Shown: positions 7,318-15,612 of the stretch, one piece after another
Numbering within the stretch: position 1 is the stretch's first letter
How the letters are laid out: each line of letters begins with the position of its first letter
Source of the DNA: Tardiphaga sp.
GTDB taxonomy: Bacteria > Pseudomonadota > Alphaproteobacteria > Rhizobiales > Xanthobacteraceae
DNA: 33,070 nt
Reading direction: 5' to 3'
NCBI GenBank assembly: GCA_028290325.1
Contig: JAQGJY010000094.1
Location: forward strand, 1 to 33,070
The notes under the pieces: model-generated
What the model was told of the DNA's origin: nothing
Seen by the model: the letters and a program-made list of their open reading frames with translations, nothing else
The model's database searches: none
Translations under genes and position numbers: made by a program

Positions 7318-8835
7318 TTACGGCAGCGCGGCTGCCTTCACGGCTGAAATCGCGGTGGAATAATTGGTGACGAGCTGCTGGATCGACGCCGCCGACATGT
7401 CGAGCACCGGCTTCGGATAGATGCCGAGCAGGATCGTCAGGATCAGCAGCGGCACCAACGTCAGGCTCTCGCGCAAAGTCAGATCCTTGATCGACGCCAG
7501 CGACGGCTTCGTCAGCTTGCCGAACACGACCTTGCGGTACAGCCACAGCGCATAGGCGGCCGAGAGAATGACGCCGAGCGTCGCGAAGGTCGCGGTCGTC
7601 ACCGAGGCCTTGAAGGTGCCGAGCAGCGTCATGAATTCACCGACGAAGCCGGAGGTGCCGGGCAACCCGACATTGGCCATCGTGAACACCATGAACGTCA
7701 CGGCATAAAGCGGCATGCGATTGACGAGGCCGCCATAGGCCGCGATCTCGCGGGTATGCATGCGATCGTAGACGATGCCGACGCAGAGGAAGAGCGCGCC
7801 CGACACGACGCCATGCGAGATCATCTGGAACACGCTGCCGGCGACGCCCTGCGTGTTGCCGGCGAAAATCCCCATCGTCACGAAGCCCATATGCGCGACC
7901 GACGAATAGGCGATCAACTTCTTGATATCCTCCTGCATCAACGCGACCAGCGACGTATAAATGATGGCGATGGCGGAGAGCGCGAACATCAACGGCGTGA
8001 AGTAGATCGAGGCCTCGGGAAACATTGGCAGCGAGAAGCGCAGGAAGCCGTAGCCGCCCATCTTCAACAAAATCGCCGCGAGCACCACCGAGCCCGCCGT
8101 CGGCGCCTCGACGTGGGCGTCCGGCAGCCAGGTGTGGACCGGCCACATCGGCATCTTGACCGCGAACGACGCGAAGAACGCCAGCCATGCCCAGATTTGC
8201 AGATTGCGCGGCACGGCGGTCTGCATCAGCGTCGGGATGTCGGTGGTGCCGGCATTCAAGTACAGCGCCATGATCGCCAGCAGCATCAACACCGACCCAA
8301 GCAGTGTGTAGAGGAAGAACTTGAACGAGGCGTAGACGCGACGCGGCCCGCCCCAGACGCCGATGATGAGGAACATCGGGATGAGGCCGCCCTCGAAGAA
8401 CAGGTAAAACAGCACCAGATCGAGCGCCGAGAAGGTGCCGATCATCAGCGCTTCGAGAAACAGGAAGGCCATCATGTATTCGCGCACGCGCAGCGTGATC
8501 GATTTCCAGCTCGCGACGATGCAGAACGGCATCAAGGCGGTGGTCAGGATCACGAAGGGCAGCGAAATGCCATCCACGCCCATGTGATAGCTGATGCCGT
8601 TGGCCAGCCAGTCGACCTTCTCGACGAACTGAAATCCGGGCATGGCCGCATCAAAGCGCAGCACCAATATCAGCGAGACGCCGAACGTGATGACCGTGGT
8701 CCACAGCGCGATCCAGCGCGCATTGCCGCGCGCCGCCTCGTCATCACCGCGGCTGAGATAGATCAGGATCGCGCCGAGGACCGGAAGAAACGTGACCACC
8801 GACAGGATCGGCCATGTCACAACTGAAGCCGTCAT
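7318..8835 (-). CDS. nuoM: NADH-quinone oxidoreductase subunit M
   Basis: This antiporter-like proton-pumping membrane subunit of complex I has 505 residues from the ATG at 8835. The open frame runs further upstream to 9039, but that extension is arginine-rich antisense-like sequence inside nuoL. The chosen ATG overlaps the nuoL stop by one base (TAATGA), and the protein then begins MTASVVTWPILSVVTFLPV as expected. Family segments include VDGISLPFVILTT, FYLFFEGGLIPMFLIIG (conserved Glu), PVHTWLPDAHVEAPTAGSV and LIAYSSVAHMGFV. It has about 14 membrane helices, and the normal family length is near 500. Confidence 0.97.
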   Translation of the reverse strand: MTASVVTWPILSVVTFLPVLGAILIYLSRGDDEAARGNARWIALWTTVITFGVSLILVLRFDAAMPGFQFVEKVDWLANGISYHMGVDGISLPFVILTTALMPFCIVASWKSITLRVREYMMAFLFLEALMIGTFSALDLVLFYLFFEGGLIPMFLIIGVWGGPRRVYASFKFFLYTLLGSVLMLLAIMALYLNAGTTDIPTLMQTAVPRNLQIWAWLAFFASFAVKMPMWPVHTWLPDAHVEAPTAGSVVLAAILLKMGGYGFLRFSLPMFPEASIYFTPLMFALSAIAIIYTSLVALMQEDIKKLIAYSSVAHMGFVTMGIFAGNTQGVAGSVFQMISHGVVSGALFLCVGIVYDRMHTREIAAYGGLVNRMPLYAVTFMVFTMANVGLPGTSGFVGEFMTLLGTFKASVTTATFATLGVILSAAYALWLYRKVVFGKLTKPSLASIKDLTLRESLTLVPLLILTILLGIYPKPVLDMSAASIQQLVTNYSTAISAVKAAALP

Positions 8836-10940
8836 TACTGGCCCCCCAGGCCGAAGGTGAACCAGGTGATGAAGCCAGCGACGCCGATCAGCATGGCGAA
8901 AGCGTAGTGATAGAGATAGCCGGTCTGGACTTTGACGACGCCGCGCGTGACGTCGAGCACGCCGGCCGCGATGCCGTTTGGCCCGAAGCCGTCGATGACG
9001 TAGCCGTCCCCCTTCTTCCACAGGAAACGGCCGAGCCATTTCGTCGGACGAACGAAGATCACGTCATAGAGTTCGTCGATGTACCATTTGTTGAGCAGGA
9101 ACTTGTACAGCCCCTGATGCTGGGTCGCGAGCTCGACCGGCAGATAGGGTCGGCGGATATAGAACAACCATGACACCAGAAAGCCCAGCGCCATCATCAC
9201 CGTCGGCAGGAAGGCGACGGTATGCGGAATATGGTGCATCTGGTCGATGATGCCCGGCTTCATTTTCAGCGACTCGCGGAAGAACTCCTCGATGCCGTGG
9301 CCCGCGAACAATTCCTTGAACGGAAACCCCGCGAGGATCGAGCCGGCCGACAACACGCCCAACGGCACGAGCATCCAATACGGCGCTTCATGCGCGGCAT
9401 CGGCATGCGCCTGATCGTGCGCGGTGCCGTGAAAGGTCTTGAAGATCAGACGCCACGAATAGAAGGACGTGAGCCCCGCCGCGACGACCGTCATCAGGAA
9501 CGCGTAGAGCGCGAAAGGGTTGTGCGCGACGTAAGCCGCTTCAATGATCGCATCCTTGGAAAAATATCCGGCGGTCAGCGGGAAGCCCGTCAGCGCCAGC
9601 GTGCCGATCACCATCGTGACGTAGGTGTAGGGAATCTTGCGCCACAGCCCGCCCATGTTGCGGATGTCCTGCTCGTGGTGCATCGCATAAATCACCGCGC
9701 CGGAGCCCAAGAACAGCAGCGCTTTGAAGAAGGCGTGCGTAAACAGATGGAACATCGCAACCGAATAGGCCCCCGCTCCGAGGGCGACGAACATGTAGCC
9801 GAGTTGCGAGCATGTCGAATAGGCGACGATGCGCTTGATGTCGTTCTGCACAAGGCCGACCGTGGCGGCGAAGAACGCCGTCGTCGCGCCGAAGAACATG
9901 ACAACCGCCTGCGCGTTCGGGGCAGCCTCGAATAACGGCGACAACCGCGCGACCATGAACACCCCGGCAGTGACCATCGTCGCGGCGTGGATCAGCGCCG
10001 ACACCGGCGTCGGGCCTTCCATCGCGTCCGGCAGCCAGGTGTGCAGCAGGAACTGCGCCGACTTCCCCATCGCGCCCATGAACAGCAGCAGGCAGGTCAA
10101 TGTCAGCGCGTCGGCCTGCCAGCCGAAGAAGTTGATCGTCTTGCCACCGAGACTCGGAATGGCGGCGAAAATCGTGTCGAAGTCGGTCGAGCCGACCAGC
10201 ATGAAGATGGCGAAGATGCCGAGCGCGAAACCGAAATCGCCGACACGGTTGACGACGAACGCCTTGATCGCGGCCGCGTTGGCCGACGGCTTCTGAAACC
10301 AGAACCCGATCAGCAGATAGCTCGCGAGACCGACGCCTTCCCAGCCGAAGAACAGCTGCACGAGATTGTCCGCGGTCACCAGCATCAGCATCGCGAACGT
10401 GAATAGCGACAGATACGCCATGAAGCGCGGGCGGTTCGGATCCTCGTCCATGTAGCCGATCGAATACAAATGCACGAGCGACGATACCGTCGTGACCACG
10501 ACCAGCATCACCGCCGTCATCGTGTCGACGCGCAACGTCCACGCGATCTGGAGATCACCGGAATTGATCCAGGGCAGCAACACGATGCGATAGTCGTGAT
10601 GGCCGAAGCCGACATCAAAGAATGTCACCCACGCCAATGCCGCTGAAACCATCAGCAGCGCGGTGGTGATGAGTTCGGCGACGCGCGAGCCAGCCGCCGC
10701 CGGTTCGGTCGCGTGGTGATCATCGTGCTCGTCATGGGAGGCGTGGATGACCGACGCATCGCCGCCGACAGGGGCGGCGTGGCTGTGCCCTTGATTGTCG
10801 TCGGCATGGGCATGGGCATGATCGTCGTGGCTGTGCTCGACGATGTCGCCGCTCGGGTGCCGCGCATGGGCGCCATACAACGCTATCGCGCCAGCGAGGA
10901 TCGCGCCGAGCAGCGGCAAAAATACAAGAGCTTGAATCAT
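8835..10940 (-). CDS. nuoL: NADH-quinone oxidoreductase subunit L with histidine-rich loop
   Basis: NuoL is the distal antiporter-like proton-pumping subunit of complex I and carries the long lateral helix along the membrane arm. The 701-residue protein has LFFGWEGVGLASYLLIGFW, LLHTWLPDAMEGPTPVSALI and IVAYSTCSQLGYM, all diagnostic. It is longer than the E. coli protein (about 613 residues). Much of the excess sits between helices 1 and 2, where residues 25-76 contain 14 histidines mixed with Asp and Glu. The C-terminal part after residue 600 includes the lateral helix and a final membrane helix. It starts 64 bp after nuoK, a gap filled by a palindromic repeat, and overlaps nuoM by one base. 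Confidence 0.97.
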   Translation of the reverse strand: MIQALVFLPLLGAILAGAIALYGAHARHPSGDIVEHSHDDHAHAHADDNQGHSHAAPVGGDASVIHASHDEHDDHHATEPAAAGSRVAELITTALLMVSAALAWVTFFDVGFGHHDYRIVLLPWINSGDLQIAWTLRVDTMTAVMLVVVTTVSSLVHLYSIGYMDEDPNRPRFMAYLSLFTFAMLMLVTADNLVQLFFGWEGVGLASYLLIGFWFQKPSANAAAIKAFVVNRVGDFGFALGIFAIFMLVGSTDFDTIFAAIPSLGGKTINFFGWQADALTLTCLLLFMGAMGKSAQFLLHTWLPDAMEGPTPVSALIHAATMVTAGVFMVARLSPLFEAAPNAQAVVMFFGATTAFFAATVGLVQNDIKRIVAYSTCSQLGYMFVALGAGAYSVAMFHLFTHAFFKALLFLGSGAVIYAMHHEQDIRNMGGLWRKIPYTYVTMVIGTLALTGFPLTAGYFSKDAIIEAAYVAHNPFALYAFLMTVVAAGLTSFYSWRLIFKTFHGTAHDQAHADAAHEAPYWMLVPLGVLSAGSILAGFPFKELFAGHGIEEFFRESLKMKPGIIDQMHHIPHTVAFLPTVMMALGFLVSWLFYIRRPYLPVELATQHQGLYKFLLNKWYIDELYDVIFVRPTKWLGRFLWKKGDGYVIDGFGPNGIAAGVLDVTRGVVKVQTGYLYHYAFAMLIGVAGFITWFTFGLGGQ

Positions 10941-10954
10941 CAGATTCTTCCCTG

Positions 10955-11003
10955 GCGCATGATCTGGTCCGAAAACCGGAGGCCATTCTTCGCGATCATG
11001 CGC
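10955..11003. repeat. Rhizobial-type palindromic intergenic repeat between nuoK and nuoL
   Basis: The 49-bp element begins GCGCATGATC and ends GATCATGCGC, a perfect 10-bp terminal inverted repeat. Inside are GTCCGAAAACCGG and a CCATTCTTCGCG segment. This matches the pattern I know from abundant intergenic palindromes in Bradyrhizobium and other Hyphomicrobiales (RIME-like elements with a GAAAACCGG core and CATGATC ends). It starts one base after the nuoK stop codon and fills most of the 64-bp nuoK-nuoL gap. It would fold into a long hairpin in the nuo transcript and could affect mRNA processing or stability. It is the only copy I found in the window. Confidence 0.75.
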
Positions 11004-11004
11004 A

Positions 11005-11313
11005 TCAGCCCTTCATCAGATTGATGTCTTCAACCGCGATCGAGCCACGGTTGCGGAAATAGACCACCAGCACCGCGAGACCGATCGCCGCTTCGGCGGC
11101 GGCGACGGTCAGCACCAATAGCGCGAAAACCTGGCCGACAATGTCGTTCATGAAGGTCGAGAACGCGACGAGATTGATGTTGACGGCAAGCAAGATGAGC
11201 TCGATCGACATCAGGATCACGATGACGTTCTTGCGATTGAGGAAGATGCCGAGAATGCCCAAAGTGAACAAAATCGCCGCGACCGAGAGATAGTGTCCGA
11301 GGCCGATGCTCAT
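11005..11313 (-). CDS. nuoK: NADH-quinone oxidoreductase subunit K
   Basis: NuoK is a small membrane subunit of complex I with three helices that is part of the proton path between NuoH and NuoN. From the ATG at 11313 it has 102 residues, the normal length. Membrane glutamates Glu38 (MSIELILLAVN) and Glu74 (AAAEAAIGLAV) correspond to the essential pair of the family. A GTG three codons upstream (11322) would add three residues, but the ATG overlaps the nuoJ stop as ATGA, and GGGGGAG lies before it. Immediately after its stop comes the palindromic repeat. Confidence 0.96.
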   Translation of the reverse strand: MSIGLGHYLSVAAILFTLGILGIFLNRKNVIVILMSIELILLAVNINLVAFSTFMNDIVGQVFALLVLTVAAAEAAIGLAVLVVYFRNRGSIAVEDINLMKG

Positions 11314-11948
11314 TTCACCCACTCCCCCGCATCCGCGTCTTGCAGGCCCTGCCCGACCGCGACCTTGCGGACCTCCATGGCCAATGCCGGCGTTCGCGCG
11401 TTCTGCACGTTGATGTCCTGCCGTTTGACGCTGGCCTTATGGCGCAGCGTCAGCACGATCGCGCCGATCATGGCGACGAGAAGCACGAGACTGGAGAGCT
11501 GGAAGTAGTGAATGTATTTCGTATAGAGCACGAGGCCGAGCGCCTGCGTGTTGCTGACGCCGGTCGGGATCGGCGACGTGATCGTTGTCGCGATATTCGG
11601 ATTGATCGCCCATCCGCCGGCGACCAGCAGCAGCTCCGCCAGAAAAATCGCGCCGATCAGCAGACCGAACGGCAGATATTCAAGAAAGCCCGCGCGGAGT
11701 TGCGCGAAATCGACGTCGAGCATCATGATGACGAACAAGAACAGCACCGCGACCGCGCCGACATAGACGACGATCAGCAGCATCGCGAGAAATTCCGCGC
11801 CCATCAGGATGAACAGGCCAGAGGCATTGACGAAAGCCAGGATCAGAAACAGCACCGAATGCACCGGGTTGCGCGACGCGATCACCATCACGGCGGACGC
11901 GACGCAGATGCCTGCGAACAGATAAAAGAACAATGCGGGAAAGATCAT
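11310..11948 (-). CDS. nuoJ: NADH-quinone oxidoreductase subunit J
   Basis: This five-helix membrane subunit of complex I is 212 residues long. It opens with FYLFAGICVASAVMVIASRNPVHS and has VLFLILAFVNASGLFILMGAEFLAML, VYVGAVAVLFLFVIMMLD (the conserved helix-3 region with its pi-bulge) and a C-terminal helix SLVLLVAMIGAIVL. The hydrophilic tail is typical for alphaproteobacteria. It starts 9 bp after nuoI and overlaps nuoK by four bases. Confidence 0.96.
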   Translation of the reverse strand: MIFPALFFYLFAGICVASAVMVIASRNPVHSVLFLILAFVNASGLFILMGAEFLAMLLIVVYVGAVAVLFLFVIMMLDVDFAQLRAGFLEYLPFGLLIGAIFLAELLLVAGGWAINPNIATTITSPIPTGVSNTQALGLVLYTKYIHYFQLSSLVLLVAMIGAIVLTLRHKASVKRQDINVQNARTPALAMEVRKVAVGQGLQDADAGEWVK

Positions 11949-11957
11949 GTGCTCATC

Positions 11958-12446
11958 TCACCGGTACGGCGCGTCGAGCTCGATCGCCTTGGCGATCTGG
12001 CGCTCCCAGCGGTCGCCATTGGCGAGCAGCTTGGCCTTGTCATAATATAATTCCTCACGAGTCTCGGTCGCGAACTCGAAGTTCGGGCCCTCGACGATCG
12101 CATCGACCGGACAGGCCTCCTGGCACAGCCCGCAATAGATGCACTTCACCATATCGAGGTCGTAGCGCACCGTGCGGCGCGTGCCGTCGTTGCGACGCGG
12201 ACCGGATTCGATGGTGATGGCCTGCGCCGGACAAACGGCCTCGCACAGCTTGCAGGCGATGCAGCGTTCCTCGCCATTGGGATAACGGCGCAGCGCATGC
12301 TCGCCGCGAAAGCGCGGTGAGATCGGGTTCTTCTCGAACGGATAGTTCAAGGTCGGCTTCGGCTTGAAGAAATAACGCATCGCGAGGAAGAACGCGGACA
12401 CGAATTCCGTCAGCAGCAGCGAGCGCGCGGTGGTGGCAATATTCAT
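11958..12446 (-). CDS. nuoI: NADH-quinone oxidoreductase subunit I
   Basis: NuoI is the ferredoxin-like subunit that carries clusters N6a and N6b and passes electrons from the peripheral arm to NuoB and quinone. It has 162 residues with two 4Fe-4S motifs: CIACKLCEAVCP (Cys62, 65, 68, 72) and CIYCGLCQEACP (Cys102, 105, 108, 112). The N-terminal segment LLTEFVSAFFLAMRYFF is the expected amphipathic anchor lying on the membrane, and RFRGEHALRRYPNGEERC is the family signature. It sits 7 bp after nuoH and 9 bp before nuoJ. Confidence 0.98.
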   Translation of the reverse strand: MNIATTARSLLLTEFVSAFFLAMRYFFKPKPTLNYPFEKNPISPRFRGEHALRRYPNGEERCIACKLCEAVCPAQAITIESGPRRNDGTRRTVRYDLDMVKCIYCGLCQEACPVDAIVEGPNFEFATETREELYYDKAKLLANGDRWERQIAKAIELDAPYR

Positions 12447-12453
12447 GACGTCC

Positions 12454-13494
12454 TCATTGCGGCGCCAAACCGCCGAATTGCAGCACGGCGGCGACGATGA
12501 TGACCATTGCCAGCGACAACGGCAGGAACACCTTCCAGCCCAGTCGCATCAGCTGGTCGTAGCGATAGCGCGGCACGATCGCCTTCGCCATCGCGATCAG
12601 GAAGAACATAAAGAACGTCTTGAGCACGAACCAGATGACGCCCGGCACCCAGGTGAACGGAGCGAACGGAATCGGCGACAGCCAGCCGCCGAGGAACAGG
12701 ATCGTCGCCAGCGCGCACATCGTGGTGATGGCGACGTATTCGCCGAGCATGAACAGCAGATAGGGCGTCGAGCCGTATTCGGTCATGAAGCCGGCGACGA
12801 GCTCGGATTCCGCCTCGACGAGATCGAACGGCGGACGGTTGGTTTCCGCCAGCGCCGAGACGTAAAACACCACGAACATCGGGAACAGTGGCAGCCAGTA
12901 CCAGCCGAACAGGCCGAGCTTGGTGTCCTGCGCGGCGATGATCTGCGTCAGGTTCAGCGAACCGGCGCAGAGCAGCACGGTGATGATGACGAAGCCGATC
13001 GAGACCTCATACGACACCATCTGGGCTGCCGAGCGCAAAGCCGCCATGAACGGATACTTCGAATTCGACGACCAGCCCGCCATGATGATGCCGTAGATCG
13101 ACAGCGACGAGATCGCGAAAATATACAACACGCCGACATTGATATCCGCGATCACCCAATTGAGGTTGACGGGGATCACCGCCCATGCCGCCAGCGCGAG
13201 CACGCAGGAGACAAGCGGCGCCAGCAAGAACACGCCTTTATTGGCGCTCGACGGTATCACCGGCTCCTTCAGCACGAACTTCAACAAGTCGGCGAAAGAT
13301 TGCAGCAGGCCGAACGGGCCGACCACGTTGGGTCCGCGACGAATTTGGACCGCCGCCCAGATCTTGCGATCGGCGAGCAAAATGTAGGCGATCGCGATCA
13401 GCAACACGACGAGCAATAACAGGCTCTGCGCGATCATGATCAGCGCGGGCCACAACGTCCCCGTCCAAAGCGGGCTTGAAAAGAATTCAGCCAT
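12454..13494 (-). CDS. nuoH: NADH-quinone oxidoreductase subunit H
   Basis: NuoH forms most of the quinone chamber at the join of the two arms of complex I. The 346-residue protein has eight or nine predicted helices. It also has the conserved charged loops: VQIRRGPNVVGPFGLLQ near the N-terminus, and ETNRPPFDLVEAESELV near residue 220, which is the E-channel and quinone-site loop. The C-terminal RYRYDQLMRLGWKVFLPLSL is also diagnostic. It starts 10 bp after the nuoG stop. Confidence 0.98.
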   Translation of the reverse strand: MAEFFSSPLWTGTLWPALIMIAQSLLLLVVLLIAIAYILLADRKIWAAVQIRRGPNVVGPFGLLQSFADLLKFVLKEPVIPSSANKGVFLLAPLVSCVLALAAWAVIPVNLNWVIADINVGVLYIFAISSLSIYGIIMAGWSSNSKYPFMAALRSAAQMVSYEVSIGFVIITVLLCAGSLNLTQIIAAQDTKLGLFGWYWLPLFPMFVVFYVSALAETNRPPFDLVEAESELVAGFMTEYGSTPYLLFMLGEYVAITTMCALATILFLGGWLSPIPFAPFTWVPGVIWFVLKTFFMFFLIAMAKAIVPRYRYDQLMRLGWKVFLPLSLAMVIIVAAVLQFGGLAPQ

Positions 13495-13504
13495 CAGGTC
13501 ACGC

Positions 13505-15556
13505 TCATTCCGCCGCGGTCAGCATCTGGCCGGACGCCAGGCGCGCGCATTCGGCCATCACGGCCGATGCCCGCGCGATCGGGTTGGTCAGATAGAAGTC
13601 GGTCACGCCGCTCTTGAAGGTCGCCTTATCGACGCTGCCGCCGCGCGCGGCAAGCGCATTGATCGACGACGCGTCGCCAGCGGCGATGGCGTCGATCCGG
13701 ATCAGATGCGGCACGGCCTTGAAGATCGCCTGCCGCAACGCCGCCAGTGAATCGTAAGGCAGCTTATGCCCGAGCACGTCGGACAACGCGCGGATCACCG
13801 CCCAGTCCTCGCGCGCGTCGCCCGGCGGGAAGCCGGCGCGCGCCGCGATTTGCACCCGGCCCTCGGTGTTCACATAGAGGCCTGATTTTTCGGTATAGGC
13901 GGCGCCGGGCAGGATGACGTCAGCGCGATGCGCGCCACGGTCGCCGTGGGTGCCGATATAGACCACGAAGGCCCCGGCGGCGGGATCGATCTCGTCCGCG
14001 CCGAGCGAGAACAGCACGTCCGCTTCACCCGCTTTGCGCAATCCACCGGCGAAGCCGATGTCGAGCGCGCCAACCGCCGACGCGGCGGACTGCAAAACCC
14101 CGAAGCCGTTCCAGCCTTCGCCAAGCGCGCCAATGTCGAGCGCCAGTTTGGCGAGCATCGCCATCACAGCGGCGCCATCGGGCCGCGATGCGACGCTGGC
14201 GCCAACCAGCACGATCGGATGCTTGGCGTTCTTCAGCACGTCACTGAAGGAATGCTGGCCATCGACGAGATCGCTCAGCGAGTCCGTGCCCGCGCCGATA
14301 TGATCGTAGCTGTAGGTCAGATCGGCCGCCTCGCCGATCACGCCGATCTTCATCTGGCCCGATCGCCAGCGCTTGCGGATGCGCGCATTCAAAATCGCGG
14401 CTTCCTTGCGTGGATTTGAGCCGACGATCAGCAGCGCGTCGGCCTGCTCGATGCCGGCGATGGTCGGATTGAAGATGTAGGACGCGCGACCAGCGGCTGG
14501 ATCGAACGCATCGCCGATCTGCGTGGCGACGTGGGTCGAGCCAAGCCTGGCCAGCAGATCCTTCAGCGCGAACATCTCTTCCACGGCGGCAAGATCGCCG
14601 GCCACCGCGCCGATGCGCGAGCCATCGACGCCCTTCACCTTCGCCGCGATCGCCGCGAAGGCTTCGGGCCACGATGCCGCGCGCAGCTTGCCATTCTCGC
14701 GAATATAGGGCCGGTCGAGCCGCTGACTCCGCAAGCCATCGACGACATGGCGCGTCTTGTCGGAAATCCACTCCTCGTTCACGGCTTCATTGACGCGCGG
14801 CAGGATGCGCATCACTTCGCGACCGCGCGTATCGACCCGGATCGCGGAGCCGACGGCATCCATCACGTCGATCGACTGCGTCTTGGTCAATTCCCACGGA
14901 CGCGCGGCGAACGCATAGGGTTTCGACGTCAATGCTCCGACCGGGCAGATATCGACGAGGTTGCCCTGCAATTCCGATGTCAAAGCCGACTCAAGGAACG
15001 TCGTGATCTCCATGTCCTCGCCGCGTCCGGTCGCGCCCATTTCAGGCACGCCGCAGACTTCCGCCGCGAAGCGCACGCAGCGCGTGCACTGAATGCAACG
15101 GTTCATCGAGGTCTTGACCAGCGCGCCGAGATATTTGTCCTCAACCGCGCGCTTGTTCTCGGCGAAGCGCGTGCTGTCGACGCCGTAGCCCATCGCCTGA
15201 TCCTGCAAGTCACACTCGCCGCCCTGATCGCAGATCGGGCAATCCAGCGGATGGTTGATCAGCAGGAATTCCATCACGCCTTCGCGTGCCTTCTTGACCA
15301 TCGGTGAGCGCGTCGAGATTTCCGGCGGTTCGCCTTTCGGACCGGGCCGACAATCGCGCACGCCCCACGCGCAGCTAGCAACCGGCTTCGGGCCACCCTT
15401 CACCTCGACAAGACACATCCGGCAATTGCCGGCGATCGACAACCGCTCGTGATAGCAAAACCGCGGAATCTCGGCGCCGGCCGCTTCGCACGCCTGCAAC
15501 AGCGTGTATTCGGCGGGAACGTCGATCTCTTTGCCGTCGATGATGAGGATCGTCAT
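13505..15556 (-). CDS. nuoG: NADH-quinone oxidoreductase subunit G
   Basis: NuoG is the largest peripheral-arm subunit and holds several iron-sulfur clusters. The 683-residue protein starts with a ferredoxin domain binding a 2Fe-2S cluster (Cys34, 45, 48, 62). Next come the His-ligated 4Fe-4S site HPLDCPICDQGGEC (His102, Cys106, 109, 115) and a second 4Fe-4S site CIQCTRC with Cys204 (Cys154, 157, 160, 204). The rest is a molybdopterin-oxidoreductase-like domain that has no cofactor in complex I. The length matches alphaproteobacterial and mitochondrial NuoG/NDUFS1 and is shorter than the E. coli protein. GGAAAG lies before the ATG, and the gap to nuoF is 56 bp. Confidence 0.97.
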   Translation of the reverse strand: MTILIIDGKEIDVPAEYTLLQACEAAGAEIPRFCYHERLSIAGNCRMCLVEVKGGPKPVASCAWGVRDCRPGPKGEPPEISTRSPMVKKAREGVMEFLLINHPLDCPICDQGGECDLQDQAMGYGVDSTRFAENKRAVEDKYLGALVKTSMNRCIQCTRCVRFAAEVCGVPEMGATGRGEDMEITTFLESALTSELQGNLVDICPVGALTSKPYAFAARPWELTKTQSIDVMDAVGSAIRVDTRGREVMRILPRVNEAVNEEWISDKTRHVVDGLRSQRLDRPYIRENGKLRAASWPEAFAAIAAKVKGVDGSRIGAVAGDLAAVEEMFALKDLLARLGSTHVATQIGDAFDPAAGRASYIFNPTIAGIEQADALLIVGSNPRKEAAILNARIRKRWRSGQMKIGVIGEAADLTYSYDHIGAGTDSLSDLVDGQHSFSDVLKNAKHPIVLVGASVASRPDGAAVMAMLAKLALDIGALGEGWNGFGVLQSAASAVGALDIGFAGGLRKAGEADVLFSLGADEIDPAAGAFVVYIGTHGDRGAHRADVILPGAAYTEKSGLYVNTEGRVQIAARAGFPPGDAREDWAVIRALSDVLGHKLPYDSLAALRQAIFKAVPHLIRIDAIAAGDASSINALAARGGSVDKATFKSGVTDFYLTNPIARASAVMAECARLASGQMLTAAE

Positions 15557-15612
15557 GGCGTCAGAACTTTCCGAACTCGCAAATCAATGGCGTGCCGCAC
15601 GAAAACATCGCT

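Noticed and set aside
6379..7347. Long plus-strand frames opposite the nuo genes, here opposite nuoN; similar ones at 7756-8826 and 12430-13419
   Set aside because: They are His/Arg/Asp/Gln-rich mirror translations of membrane-protein codons in GC-rich DNA, with no domain character.
8836..9039. 68-codon N-terminal extension of nuoM
   Set aside because: It is an arginine-rich frame inside nuoL. The ATG at 8835 overlaps the nuoL stop and gives the normal NuoM start.
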